Assembly (NCBI GenBank): GCA_002422205.1 | Contig: DITS01000048.1 | Location: 129,020 to 149,200 of the forward strand | Reading direction: 5' to 3' | From: Alphaproteobacteria bacterium UBA6178 | GTDB taxonomy: Bacteria > Pseudomonadota > Alphaproteobacteria > Rickettsiales > UBA3002 | Length of the DNA stretch: 20,181 nt | In this document: positions 7,894-15,512 of the stretch, piece by piece | Position numbering within the stretch: position 1 is the stretch's first letter | Layout of the letters: each line of letters begins with the position of its first letter | Notes under the pieces: model-generated | Told to the model about the DNA's origin: nothing | What the model saw: the letters and a program-made list of their open reading frames with translations, nothing else | Database searches by the model: none | Program-made: the position numbers and the translations under genes

Positions 7894-8343
7894 CTAGCCT
7901 TTCGTGCCTGTCGAGCCGAAACCGCCCGCGCCACGTGCCGATTCGGGCAATTGCTCGACGCGGTTCCACTGAATGCGCACATAGGGCGCGATCACCATTT
8001 GCGCGATACGCATGCTGCGCTCGATGGTGAAGGGCTCGTTCGATAAATTAATCACGATCACACCGACTTCACCGCGATAATCCGCATCAATCGTGCCGGG
8101 TGCGTTCACCAGACTGATGCCGTTTTTAAGTGCCAGACCGGAGCGCGGGCGCACTTGTGCCTCATAGCCCTCAGGCAGCGCAATGCAGATACCGGTGGGA
8201 ATCAGTTTGCGCTCAAGCGGCGCAAGCGTAATCGGTGCATCAACTGCCGCCAGCAAATCCATACCGGCGCTATCGGCGGTCGCATAAGCGGGCAGGGCTA
8301 AATCCGCCGCATGTTCGAGCGTTTGAATCGGGACATACACCAT
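7894..8343 (-). CDS. dut: dUTP diphosphatase (dUTPase)
   Basis: 149 residues, the normal size of the trimeric enzyme that hydrolyses dUTP to dUMP and keeps uracil out of DNA. All five motifs are visible: AGMDLLAA (1), RPRSGLALK (2), NAPGTIDADYRGEV with the catalytic Asp (3), ERSMRIAQMVIAP (4) and the C-terminal GAGGFGSTG P-loop-like arm (5). The start codon is one base after the coaBC stop, with GGAG inside the end of coaBC as ribosome site, so translation is likely coupled. coaBC-dut adjacency is common in Proteobacteria. Confidence 0.96.
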   Translation of the reverse strand: MVYVPIQTLEHAADLALPAYATADSAGMDLLAAVDAPITLAPLERKLIPTGICIALPEGYEAQVRPRSGLALKNGISLVNAPGTIDADYRGEVGVIVINLSNEPFTIERSMRIAQMVIAPYVRIQWNRVEQLPESARGAGGFGSTGTKG

Positions 8344-8344
8344 A

Positions 8345-9523
8345 TTACTTCTCCATTGTTGCGATAATTTTGCGTGTGATTTCGTTGGCCACCGCCTTTT
8401 TGCTCATGCGTGGCAGTGTTTGCAAGTCGTCGGCGGTGAGGATGGTCACTTCATTGTCGTCTTGCCCGAAAACGCAGCCACCACTAACATCATTGGCGAT
8501 TATCCAGTCACAGCCCTTGCGGTTGCGTTTTTCTTTGGCATGTTCAAGCAAATTTTCGGTTTCCGCAGCAAAGCCAATTACCAGTTTGGGGCGGGAAGCA
8601 TGATGCGATAATGCGTGCAGAATATCGACATTCTCCACCAGTTTTAAATTGGGTGCGGCATCTGATTTTTTTATTTTCTGTGTGGCCGCATCCGCCACTT
8701 TCCAATCCGCCACAGCAGCAGTACAAATAGCTATATCGGCGGGCAAGGCTTGCTCGCATGCGGCTAACATCGCATCGGCGCTTTCTACCTCGATGCGTGT
8801 GACACCGGCGGGGCAGGGCAAGGCCGTGCGTCCTGATATCAGCGTCACCTTTGCGCCTGCGAGCGACAATGCCTGCGCAATCGCGTAGCCCTGCTTGCCA
8901 GAGGAATGATTGGTGATATAACGCACCGGATCAATCGGCTCTTGCGTAGCACCGGCGGTAACAATCGCATGCAAGCCTGCCAGTGGCTCGGGCTGATTAT
9001 GCAAAAACTCGGCAATTATAGTTGGCTCGGCCATCCGGCCTGAACCAACCTCGCCGCAAGCCATATCACCGGCTACGCCTTCGATCACCTGCACACCGCG
9101 CGCTTTCAGCGTTGCGATATTGGCCTGGGTGGCCGCATGCTCCCACATTTTCACATTCATGGCGGGCGCAATGATAATCGGAATATCGGCGGCCAGCAGT
9201 GCGGTAGTGGCTAAATCATCCGCCAGCCCTGCAGCCATTTTCGCTATGATATCGGCGCTGGCAGGTGCCACCAACACCACATCCGCGTCACGCACTAATC
9301 GGATATGCCCCATTTCCACCTCGTCTTTGAGTGAAAATAAATCGGTATAGGTAGGGCTGCCGGTAAGCGACGACACCGCAAGCGGCGTAATGAATTGTGC
9401 GCCGCCGCGTGTCAGAACCCCTTGCACATGGTCTCCGCGCTCGCGTAATCGGCGAATCAGCTCCAGCGATTTATACGCGGCAATGCTGCCAGAAATGATG
9501 AGTAATACAGACTGCGAAGCCAT
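8345..9523 (-). CDS. coaBC: Bifunctional phosphopantothenoylcysteine decarboxylase / phosphopantothenate-cysteine ligase
   Basis: 392 residues, typical of full CoaBC (Dfp). The N-terminal flavin-dependent decarboxylase (about 1-180) shows SGSIAAYK, the catalytic His73 in MGHIRL, PAMN with Asn123, and Cys156 in GDMACGEVGSGRM. The C-terminal ligase (from about 185) shows VTAGATQEPIDPVRYITN, HSSGKQG, AVADWK and KIKK. Together they turn 4'-phosphopantothenate and cysteine into 4'-phosphopantetheine on the way to coenzyme A. Cysteine is a substrate, which gives a metabolic link to cysK in the same run. The 146 bases upstream contain a palindromic repeat and probably the operon promoter, which I could not pinpoint. 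Confidence 0.96.
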   Translation of the reverse strand: MASQSVLLIISGSIAAYKSLELIRRLRERGDHVQGVLTRGGAQFITPLAVSSLTGSPTYTDLFSLKDEVEMGHIRLVRDADVVLVAPASADIIAKMAAGLADDLATTALLAADIPIIIAPAMNVKMWEHAATQANIATLKARGVQVIEGVAGDMACGEVGSGRMAEPTIIAEFLHNQPEPLAGLHAIVTAGATQEPIDPVRYITNHSSGKQGYAIAQALSLAGAKVTLISGRTALPCPAGVTRIEVESADAMLAACEQALPADIAICTAAVADWKVADAATQKIKKSDAAPNLKLVENVDILHALSHHASRPKLVIGFAAETENLLEHAKEKRNRKGCDWIIANDVSGGCVFGQDDNEVTILTADDLQTLPRMSKKAVANEITRKIIATMEK

Positions 9524-9574
9524 AATGCCGCATTTGTAGTGTGGATAGGGCTATTATACAAATAATTTGTTTGT

Positions 9575-9662
9575 GTCATGCTGCGGGAGACGAAGTATCA
9601 GCGCAGTATCTCAAGCAGACTCACGAGATCCTGCGCTCTCGCTGCGCGAGCCACAGGATGAC
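9575..9662. repeat. Palindromic intergenic (REP-like) element
   Basis: The 88-bp element is bounded by GTCATGCTG (9575-9583) and CAGGATGAC (9654-9662), an inverted repeat with one mismatch. Inside is a second inverted pair, GCGCAGTATCTC (9601-9612) and GAGATCCTGCGC (9625-9636), also with one mismatch. The small hairpin CTCGC-TGC-GCGAG occupies 9638-9650. The right half, read on the minus strand, looks like the dispersed alphaproteobacterial 'GTCATCCTG...GCAGGATCTC' repeats. It fills the coaBC-ubiB gap and could fold in RNA as a terminator-like or mRNA-stabilising structure; there is no T tract. Confidence 0.7.
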
Positions 9663-9669
9663 GAAAATG

Positions 9670-11211
9670 CTACAGCCATTCCAACGCCACTACCGCTGCT
9701 GCCAGCCCCAGCGCACACCATGCAAAGGTGAGCCACATGCGGTTGACACGGCGGTTGCTGCGCATCAGCGCCACCGTATCGGGATGCAATGAAATACCAC
9801 CATCATGCACGCGCGATACAATCGCCTCCGCTTGTTTGAGCAAAGTAGGCAGCCGCTGCAACGCCTCGAATGTGTCGCTTGCGGCGGCTTTCACACGCGC
9901 TTGCGGCGATAAATGCGCACGCGCCCAATCGGCGATCATTGGCTCAGCCATTTTCCACATATTGACTTGCGGATTAAGCGAGCGGCCCACACCTTCGGCC
10001 AGCATCATGGTTTTTTGCAACAACAATAATTGTGGCTGTGTTTCCATTTCAAATGTATCGGCTACCTGAAAGAGCTGACCCAGTAATTTTGCCACTGAGA
10101 TTTCATGCAATGGTTTGTCGAGTATCGGTTGTGCAATGGCGCGGCAGGCCTGCGCAAACAGCTCGACCGACTGATGCTTGGGCACATAGCCCGCATCAAT
10201 ATGACGCTGCGCGACTTTCAAATAATCACCTTGTAAAAACGCCCATAAAATCTCAGCCAGATAGAGCTGACTCTCACGATCAATGCGCCCCATAATGCCA
10301 AAATCAACCACGGCTAATGTATTATCGGGCAACACAAATAAATTACCCGGATGCAAATCGGCATGGAAAAACCCATCGCGGAACACCTGATTAAAAAAGG
10401 CCTGCGACGCATATTCGACCAGTTTGGCCAAATCAATATTCGCGGCTTTCAGTGCTGCCACATCACCGACCGAAATACCCTTGATCCGCTCGCTGGTCAG
10501 CACGCGGTGCGAGGTGCGCTGCCAGTCAATTTCCGGCACATAAAAGCCTTTATCGTTGGCGGTATTTTCCTTGAGCTCGGCGCAGGCCGCCGCTTCATAG
10601 CGCAAATCCAGTTCGAAACGCAGCGAATCCGCAAAAATTTTGACGGATTCCACCGGCTTCAACCGCCGCCATGACGGCATGCGCCGCTGTGCAATTTCCG
10701 CCAACCAATAAAGCAGCTTCATATCGCGGGCAAAAGCGGCTTCGATATCGGGGCGTAAAATTTTCACCGCCACCTCGCGTCCTGCCGTGGTGGTGGCGTA
10801 ATGCACCTGCGCTATCGACGCGGCGGCAATCGGTTTGTCATCAAAATGCGAGAATAAATCCGTCAGCTTGCATTCAAACTCTGCCTCAACAATCGCGCGT
10901 GCAATTTTGCTATCAAAGGGCGGCAAATTATCACGCAGATCAGCCAGATCGCGCGCGATATCCTCACCCACTAAATCGGGCCGCGTCGAGAGCGCTTGCC
11001 CAAGCTTGATAAAGGTCGGCCCTAACTCCTCGAAAGCGAGGGTGAGCCGTCGTCCGGGCCGCGCATCGACATTCTGGCGCGCCAGCCATTTGCACATATT
11101 GGTAATCACCGGTGATATATCGAGCGCTTCAAGGCCGAACAACGCATCATGTCGCGCCAGCGTCAGGCCAATGCGAAACAAGCGGTAGCTATGTTTGACG
11201 CTGGTAAACAT
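9670..11211 (-). CDS. ubiB: UbiB atypical kinase/ATPase of ubiquinone biosynthesis
   Basis: 513 residues of the ADCK/UbiB protein-kinase-like family. The signature KxGQ appears as KLGQ (69-72), the Ala-rich loop as AAASIAQVH (129-137), the nucleotide lysine in VAVKIL (Lys150), the catalytic loop as HADLHPGN (283-290) and the metal-binding DFG at 303-305. The last 20 residues or so (WLTFAWCALGLAAAVVALEW) form a membrane anchor. UbiB supports the membrane-bound steps of coenzyme Q synthesis, probably by ATP-driven extraction of lipid intermediates. Its ATG overlaps the ubiE stop by one base (TGATG), so the two are translationally coupled. Confidence 0.96.
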   Translation of the reverse strand: MFTSVKHSYRLFRIGLTLARHDALFGLEALDISPVITNMCKWLARQNVDARPGRRLTLAFEELGPTFIKLGQALSTRPDLVGEDIARDLADLRDNLPPFDSKIARAIVEAEFECKLTDLFSHFDDKPIAAASIAQVHYATTTAGREVAVKILRPDIEAAFARDMKLLYWLAEIAQRRMPSWRRLKPVESVKIFADSLRFELDLRYEAAACAELKENTANDKGFYVPEIDWQRTSHRVLTSERIKGISVGDVAALKAANIDLAKLVEYASQAFFNQVFRDGFFHADLHPGNLFVLPDNTLAVVDFGIMGRIDRESQLYLAEILWAFLQGDYLKVAQRHIDAGYVPKHQSVELFAQACRAIAQPILDKPLHEISVAKLLGQLFQVADTFEMETQPQLLLLQKTMMLAEGVGRSLNPQVNMWKMAEPMIADWARAHLSPQARVKAAASDTFEALQRLPTLLKQAEAIVSRVHDGGISLHPDTVALMRSNRRVNRMWLTFAWCALGLAAAVVALEWL

Positions 11212-11948
11212 CAGATGCGATACCCGGAATGCAACGCCACAATGCCACCGCTTAAATTGTCATAACGCGCTTGCGCAAAGCCAGCGTCAGTCATCATCTG
11301 CGCGAAATCGTCTTGTGTGGGGAAGCGGCGGATGGATTCAACCAGATATTGATAGGAATCGCGGTCTTTCGCGATCCATTCGCCCATACGCGGAATCAGC
11401 TTAAAGGAATACGCATCATAAATCGGCTTCAGCGCCGCGACAGGGTGCGAAAATTCAAGACACAACAACCGCCCTGAGGGCTTCAATACACGGTACATTT
11501 CGTGTAGTGCGGCGCCAATATCAGTAACATTACGAATGCCGAATGCGATCGTGACCACATCAAACTGCGCATCGGGCAGGGGCAAACATTCGGCATTGCC
11601 GCACACCCATTTCACATCGCGTATATTGGTGTCAAACCCGCGCGCACGGCCTTGTCCCAGCATTTCGGCATTGATATCGCAAATGGTCAGATCAATCGCC
11701 GCGCGTTTGCGCATCGCAAAACCGATATCGCCGGTGCCACCTGCCAAATCCAGCACTTGCATATCGTCTTGCAGCCGCAGTGTATCCACCATATACCGCT
11801 TCCACAGCCGGTGCGCGCCCAGACTCATCACGTCATTCATGATATCGTAACGGCTGGCGACCGAATCAAACACCCCGCGCACGCGCGATTGTTTTTCATC
11901 CCAATCGACGGTTTTAAACCCGAAATGCGTTTCTTTCTGCTGTGTCAT
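11211..11948 (-). CDS. ubiE: Ubiquinone/menaquinone C-methyltransferase
   Basis: 245 residues from ATG at 11948 (MTQQKETHFGFKTVDWDEK, the usual alphaproteobacterial start). The frame stays open to 12011, but those 21 residues are not family-like and would reach into the promoter region. The SAM-binding motif I is VLDLAGGTGDI; FDSVASRYDIMNDVMSLGAHRLWK and AFGIRNVTDI are UbiE signatures. It methylates the benzoquinol ring of ubiquinone (and demethylmenaquinol where present). It is transcribed divergently from mutM and heads the ubiE-ubiB pair. Confidence 0.96.
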   Translation of the reverse strand: MTQQKETHFGFKTVDWDEKQSRVRGVFDSVASRYDIMNDVMSLGAHRLWKRYMVDTLRLQDDMQVLDLAGGTGDIGFAMRKRAAIDLTICDINAEMLGQGRARGFDTNIRDVKWVCGNAECLPLPDAQFDVVTIAFGIRNVTDIGAALHEMYRVLKPSGRLLCLEFSHPVAALKPIYDAYSFKLIPRMGEWIAKDRDSYQYLVESIRRFPTQDDFAQMMTDAGFAQARYDNLSGGIVALHSGYRI

Positions 11949-11966
11949 AATGCCTGCCTTGTGCAT

Positions 11967-11995
11967 GGTGTAGCGGCTTTTATCAGTGAGGTCAA
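11967..11995 (-). promoter_or_regulatory. Possible promoter of ubiE-ubiB
   Basis: On the minus strand TTGACC (11995-11990) and TACACC (11972-11967) are 17 bases apart. The -35 matches 5 of 6 but the -10 only 3 of 6. If real, transcription starts close to 11960, which would exclude the longer ubiE start codons and supports 11948. Confidence 0.3.
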
Positions 11996-12001
11996 AACAC
12001 T

Positions 12002-12030
12002 TTGGCAGCAATGCAAAGACAGGCTATAAC
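12002..12030 (+). promoter_or_regulatory. Predicted sigma70-type promoter of mutM
   Basis: TTGGCA (12002-12007) and TATAAC (12025-12030) each match the consensus in 5 of 6 positions with a 17-base spacer. The mutM ATG at 12052 follows at a short distance with its GGAGG ribosome site between. Confidence 0.65.
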
Positions 12031-12051
12031 GCCAATTCAGCCGGAGGATAC

Positions 12052-12906
12052 ATGCCTGAATTACCCGAAGTCGAAACCGTATGCCGTGGTCTTGCATCCG
12101 CCATGACAGGGCGGCGCATTGTGCGCGTCACGCTAAACCGCCCTGATTTGCGCATTCCGTTTCCGCCGGAATTACAAAAAACACTGACCAACGCAACGAT
12201 TACCGGCATCGAACGCCGCGCCAAATACCTGTTATTTATGCTCGATCATGGCCAAATCCTACTCGCTCATCTCGGTATGTCGGGCAAAATGCTAGTGATG
12301 CAAGCGTCGGATTATACTCCCAAACCACACGATCATGTGCTGTGGGAACTGGATAACGGCCAATTATTTGTGTTTAACGATGCCCGCCGTTTCGGTTTGA
12401 TGTGCTTGCTGGGCGCTGATGAGCAAGAAAAACACCCGCTTTTAGCGCATTTAGGGCCCGAACCGCTGAGTAATCATTTTAGCGAAGCCTATTTGGCGAC
12501 GGCCCTTAAGGGCAAAAAAATCGAGCTGAAACAAGCGTTAATGGATCAGCGGCTGGTGGTAGGGGTGGGCAATATATACGCCAGCGAAGCCTTGTTTATG
12601 TGCCGTCTCAGCCCGTTCATACCTGCCCATAAAGCCAGCAAACATGCGGGATTGCTCATATCTTCCATCCGTAGCGTGCTGCAAGCTGCGATTGAATCTG
12701 GCGGCTCGACGTTACGCGATTATGTGCGCTCCGACGGGGATTTAGGCTATTTCCAGCATCATTTTCAGGTCTATGGGCGTGAGGGAAAAAGCTGTCACAT
12801 CTGCGAACAAACCGTGTCGCGGGCGGTGCAGGCGGGGCGTTCCACATTTTTTTGTCAGACTTGTCAAAAAGTTAACATTGTTAAGCCTCGCGGAGACAAC
12901 CGTTAA
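12052..12906 (+). CDS. mutM: Formamidopyrimidine-DNA glycosylase
   Basis: 284 residues. It excises oxidised purines such as 8-oxoguanine and nicks the strand. The start at 12052 gives MPELPEVETV, which exposes the catalytic Pro2 and Glu3; an upstream in-frame ATG (11986) would bury them, and GGAGG stands before 12052. The conserved lysine is Lys58 (RRAKYLLF), the DNA-binding segment is VGNIYASEALF, and the zinc finger is CHIC...CQTC (C-x2-C-x16-C-x2-C) near the C-terminus. It is the first gene on the plus strand after the strand switch at ubiE. Confidence 0.97.
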   Translation: MPELPEVETVCRGLASAMTGRRIVRVTLNRPDLRIPFPPELQKTLTNATITGIERRAKYLLFMLDHGQILLAHLGMSGKMLVMQASDYTPKPHDHVLWELDNGQLFVFNDARRFGLMCLLGADEQEKHPLLAHLGPEPLSNHFSEAYLATALKGKKIELKQALMDQRLVVGVGNIYASEALFMCRLSPFIPAHKASKHAGLLISSIRSVLQAAIESGGSTLRDYVRSDGDLGYFQHHFQVYGREGKSCHICEQTVSRAVQAGRSTFFCQTCQKVNIVKPRGDNR

Positions 12907-12982
12907 TGCGAATGCAAATTTATTTAACAAAAAAATCACTTTCACAGACTTGTCCCCAGTGTTTTACACGGCAAGATTTGCC

Positions 12983-12991
12983 TGTGGATAA
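12983..12991 (-). promoter_or_regulatory. DnaA box (perfect TTATCCACA)
   Basis: TGTGGATAA on the plus strand is the exact reverse complement of the R-type consensus TTATCCACA. It abuts a small hairpin GGCAA-GAT-TTGCC (12970-12982). The 16-mer at 12977-12992 recurs exactly at 18536-18551 before gyrB. Confidence 0.7.
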
Positions 12992-13009
12992 CCGGTTTCT
13001 GCGGCTTTC

Positions 13010-13039
13010 GGGGTCAAGCGAAATTATTTCGCAAACCCC
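13010..13039. repeat. Long imperfect palindrome
   Basis: The core GCGAAAT-T-ATTTCGC (13018-13032) is a perfect 7-bp dyad around one central base. It is flanked after 2-3 unpaired bases by GGGGT (13010-13014) and ACCCC (13035-13039). No T tract follows on either side, so a standard terminator is unlikely; a protein-binding dyad or cruciform-forming site fits better. Confidence 0.65.
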
Positions 13040-13050
13040 CATGAAACGGC

Positions 13051-13079
13051 TTGACTCCTGCGGCATTGCTCAGTAGGTT
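13051..13079 (+). promoter_or_regulatory. Predicted promoter of rpsT
   Basis: TTGACT (13051-13056) matches the -35 in 5 of 6 positions and is followed after 17 bases by TAGGTT (13074-13079), a weak -10. It would give a leader of roughly 145 bases before rpsT. A GACTC site (GANTC, the CcrM methylation sequence of many Alphaproteobacteria) lies across the -35. Confidence 0.4.
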
Positions 13080-13212
13080 TGGCAGCCTTTGGTGAACATT
13101 GTTGAGCCAAAAAATTGCGCACCAAAATGCGTGACAAAAAATTAAGATGAGTTGACCGAGATAAACGAATTAATCGACGTCAGAACGATGAAGTGAAAAT
13201 TTGAAGTTAAAG

Positions 13213-13227
13213 TTAATAGTGGATTAA
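13213..13227. promoter_or_regulatory. CtrA-like motif TTAA-N7-TTAA
   Basis: Two TTAA half-sites (13213-13216 and 13224-13227) are separated by exactly seven bases, the spacing of the CtrA response-regulator site in Alphaproteobacteria. It lies right before the rpsT start codon in AT-rich DNA, so chance is a real possibility. Confidence 0.25.
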
Positions 13228-13231
13228 GAAA

Positions 13232-13498
13232 ATGGCACATCATAAATCAGCGCAAAAGCGCATTCGCCAAACCGAACGCCGTACCCTGGTAAACCGCGCA
13301 CGCGTCAGCCGCATTCGCACCTTTATCAAACGGGTTGAAAAGGCAATCGAAAGTGGTGATCAAGCCGTGGCAAGCAAAGCATTACGTGACGCTCAACCCG
13401 AGATTATGCGCGGGGTTTCAAAGGGCGTCCTGAAGCTGGGTACTGCTTCCCGCAAGATCAGCCGCTTGTCTGCCCGCGTAAAGTCACTGGCCGCGTAA
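13232..13498 (+). CDS. rpsT: 30S ribosomal protein S20
   Basis: 88 residues, rich in Lys and Arg, with the typical beginning MAHHKSAQKRIRQTERRTL and helical body; length matches S20 (about 85-90). S20 binds 16S rRNA early in assembly of the small subunit. Only a weak GGA stands before the ATG, so translation may depend on the long leader. rpsT upstream of dnaA is a usual alphaproteobacterial arrangement. Confidence 0.97.
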   Translation: MAHHKSAQKRIRQTERRTLVNRARVSRIRTFIKRVEKAIESGDQAVASKALRDAQPEIMRGVSKGVLKLGTASRKISRLSARVKSLAA

Positions 13499-13518
13499 AC
13501 TCGCGTCCGGTCTTTATT
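13486..13518 (+). terminator. Possible rpsT terminator or attenuator
   Basis: ACTGG-c-CGCG (13486-13495) can pair with CGCG-t-CCGGT (13502-13511) around the loop TAAACT, with one T-G wobble and one internal mismatch. CTTTATT follows. The stem spans the rpsT stop codon. The T tract is short, so read-through into the rhodanese-dnaA pair is plausible. Confidence 0.4.
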
Positions 13519-13632
13519 GCATCTTGCACTAAACATTATTTGTTCAGGTGATAGGCTCCCTGCGTGGGGAGCAACGGATATGTGCGTCCATCATTCCCGC
13601 ATGTATGCCGTGATCAAACGGGGAGTAACTCT

Positions 13633-14079
13633 ATGTCGGCTGCTGCGACACCTAATATTTCTGCCGCTTATGCAGGCGATGTCTCAGCCCAAACCGCTTG
13701 GGATGCTCTAGCACAAAACCCACAAGCCCAACTCATCGATGTCCGTACGCAGCCCGAATGGGTCTTCAGCGGATTACCCAATCTCAGCTCCATCCAGAAA
13801 AAAACCATCCCCGTATCGTGGAAGCTGTATCCGACAATGGAAATGAATCCGCAATTCGTGGCGCAGTTGCAAGCATTGCTGCCCGATCAATCGGCTCCCT
13901 TATATTTTCTGTGCAAAACCGGAGGCCGCTCGACGGACGCGGCGATTGCCATGACAGCTGCGGGCTACACGCAGTGCTATAATATTGAATCAGGATTCGA
14001 AGGAGACCGTGATCAACACGGCCATCGAGGAACAAGTAACGGCTGGAAAGCAACATCACTACCTTGGGAGCAGGCATAA
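13633..14079 (+). CDS. Single-domain rhodanese-like sulfurtransferase
   Basis: 148 residues from ATG at 13633, which follows GGGAG; the frame extends to 13564 but that part is not family-like. LIDVRTQPEW (34-43) and the active-site loop CKTGGRS (Cys94-Ser100) are rhodanese signatures. The C-terminal region GFEGDRDQHGHRG...GWKATSLPW matches a small alphaproteobacterial subfamily. Rhodaneses carry a persulfide on the loop cysteine and pass sulfur to acceptors; the acceptor is not known here. It ends two bases before dnaA begins, so dnaA is probably transcribed from the promoter of this gene. A hairpin GCTCCC/GGGAGC (13555-13572) lies in its upstream gap. Confidence 0.88.
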   Translation: MSAAATPNISAAYAGDVSAQTAWDALAQNPQAQLIDVRTQPEWVFSGLPNLSSIQKKTIPVSWKLYPTMEMNPQFVAQLQALLPDQSAPLYFLCKTGGRSTDAAIAMTAAGYTQCYNIESGFEGDRDQHGHRGTSNGWKATSLPWEQA

Positions 14080-14081
14080 TT

Positions 14082-15512
14082 ATGGTACGATACAATCAAC
14101 AATCAGATCGCAACAACAAAGCGCTGCAGCAAGAGCGCTGGGAACGTGTGCGTGAGCGCCTGCGCGCCGCCTATGGTGAAGCGATTTTTAATAGTTGGTT
14201 GCAACCCTTGCGCCTTGCCGATGTGAAAAACGGGCAGGTGATGATTACCGTGCCCACGCGTTTTATGCGCGAATGGATTTTAGCGCATTACATCGATAAT
14301 ATTTTACGTTTCTGGAACAATGAAGACCGCAGCCTGCACTCGGTCGATATTTTTGTACGCCCCGAAGCGCCATCTGCACGCAACGCGCAGGAGATTGCCT
14401 CCAGCCTGCCCGAATCAGCCCTGCCATTTATTCAGGCGCAAAATGACAGCGAAAACTTCGCCGGTGATTCCGATCCGAATCTGAATGCTGCGCTCGATCC
14501 GCGCTATACTTTTGAAAATTTTGTGGTGGGCAAACCCAACGAGCTGGCGCATGCTGCCGCTCGCCGCGTGGCCGAATCCGCTACCGTGGTGCCCGGCTGT
14601 AACCCGCTGTTTCTCTATGGTGGCGTGGGGCTTGGCAAAACCCACCTGATGCATGGTATTGCGTGGCATATCCGCCGCCATCAACCGCAACGCAAAGTGA
14701 TGTATTTATCCGCTGAGAAATTCATGTATCAATTTGTGCGTGCGCTGCGCAACAAAGACACGGTGTCGTTTAAAGAGCAATTCCGCTCGGTCGATGTGCT
14801 GATGATTGATGATGTGCAATTCATCAGCGGCAAGGATTCAACGCAGGAAGAATTTTTCCACACCTTCAACGCGCTGGTCGATCAGAATAAACAACTGGTG
14901 ATTTCGGGTGACCGCTCGCCCTCTGACTTGGAAGGTATGGAAGAGCGCGTGCGCTCGCGCCTCGGCTGGGGGCTGGTGGCTGATATTCATTCCACTTCAT
15001 TCGAGTTGCGTCTTGGCATTTTGCAATCGAAGGTCGAGCGCATGCAAGGTATCGAAGTGCCGGGCAAAGTCATCGAGTTTTTGGCGCATAAAATCACATC
15101 GAATATCCGCGAGTTAGAAGGTGCTCTTAACCGAGTAGTTGCACATGCAACGCTGGTGGGCACCACCATCACGCTCGAATCCACGCAATCGGTGTTACAT
15201 GATTTATTGCGTGCGAATGATCGCCGCATCACCATTGACGACATTCAGAAAAAAGTCGCCGCGCATTTCAACATTAAAGTGGCCGATATGCATTCCGCGC
15301 GCCGCAGCGTGGCGATTGCGCGCCCGCGCCAGATTGCGATGTATCTGGCTAAACGCTTAACATCAAAATCCCTGCCCGAAATCGGTCGGAAATTTGGCGG
15401 CAAAGACCACACCACCGTGATGCATGCCGTCAAACGTATCGAGGAGCTCTCCGGCAAAGACCCCGAATTCGCCGAAGACGTCGAATTGCTGACTCGGATG
15501 CTGCAAAGCTAA
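14082..15512 (+). CDS. dnaA: Chromosomal replication initiator protein DnaA
   Basis: 476 residues. Domain I (about 15-95) has ERLRAAYGEAIFNSWLQPL; a short variable domain II ends near 135; the AAA+ domain III begins at RYTFENFVVGKPN. Walker A is GGVGLGKTH (180-188) and Walker B LMIDDVQF (240-247); RVRSRLGWGL carries the arginine finger. Domain IV ends with the DnaA-box-binding signature GGKDHTTVMHAVKRI. DnaA-ATP melts the origin and loads the helicase. The start at 14082 (MVRYNQQ) has GGGAG 11 bases upstream; an ATG at 14064 overlaps the rhodanese gene. The stop is immediately followed by the stop of the convergent orphan ORF, leaving no room for a separate terminator. Confidence 0.97.
   Translation: MVRYNQQSDRNNKALQQERWERVRERLRAAYGEAIFNSWLQPLRLADVKNGQVMITVPTRFMREWILAHYIDNILRFWNNEDRSLHSVDIFVRPEAPSARNAQEIASSLPESALPFIQAQNDSENFAGDSDPNLNAALDPRYTFENFVVGKPNELAHAAARRVAESATVVPGCNPLFLYGGVGLGKTHLMHGIAWHIRRHQPQRKVMYLSAEKFMYQFVRALRNKDTVSFKEQFRSVDVLMIDDVQFISGKDSTQEEFFHTFNALVDQNKQLVISGDRSPSDLEGMEERVRSRLGWGLVADIHSTSFELRLGILQSKVERMQGIEVPGKVIEFLAHKITSNIRELEGALNRVVAHATLVGTTITLESTQSVLHDLLRANDRRITIDDIQKKVAAHFNIKVADMHSARRSVAIARPRQIAMYLAKRLTSKSLPEIGRKFGGKDHTTVMHAVKRIEELSGKDPEFAEDVELLTRMLQS

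Larger units (their letters stand above)
12907..13231. other. 325-bp mutM-rpsT intergenic region; candidate regulatory or origin region
   Basis: This is the longest stretch without a gene in the window. Both ends are AT-rich (about 12910-12940 and 13120-13231). In order it holds a two-mismatch DnaA-like site TTGTCCCCA (12950-12958), a perfect DnaA box (12983), a long palindrome (13010-13039), a predicted promoter (13051-13079) and a TTAA-N7-TTAA motif just before rpsT. No coding potential is evident. A replication origin is possible but only one perfect DnaA box is present, which is few. Confidence 0.4.

Noticed and set aside
7892..7969. Longer start for the Rrf2 gene
   Set aside because: It would overlap dut and add 26 residues not found in the family; the start at 7891 has a ribosome site and the normal N-terminus.
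11986..12051. Longer start for mutM
   Set aside because: MutM needs Pro directly after the initiator Met as catalytic residue; only 12052 gives that.
13555..13572. GCTCCC/GGGAGC hairpin before the rhodanese gene
   Set aside because: The stem is short and followed by AACGGATA rather than T residues; it is noted in the gene entry but not called as a terminator.
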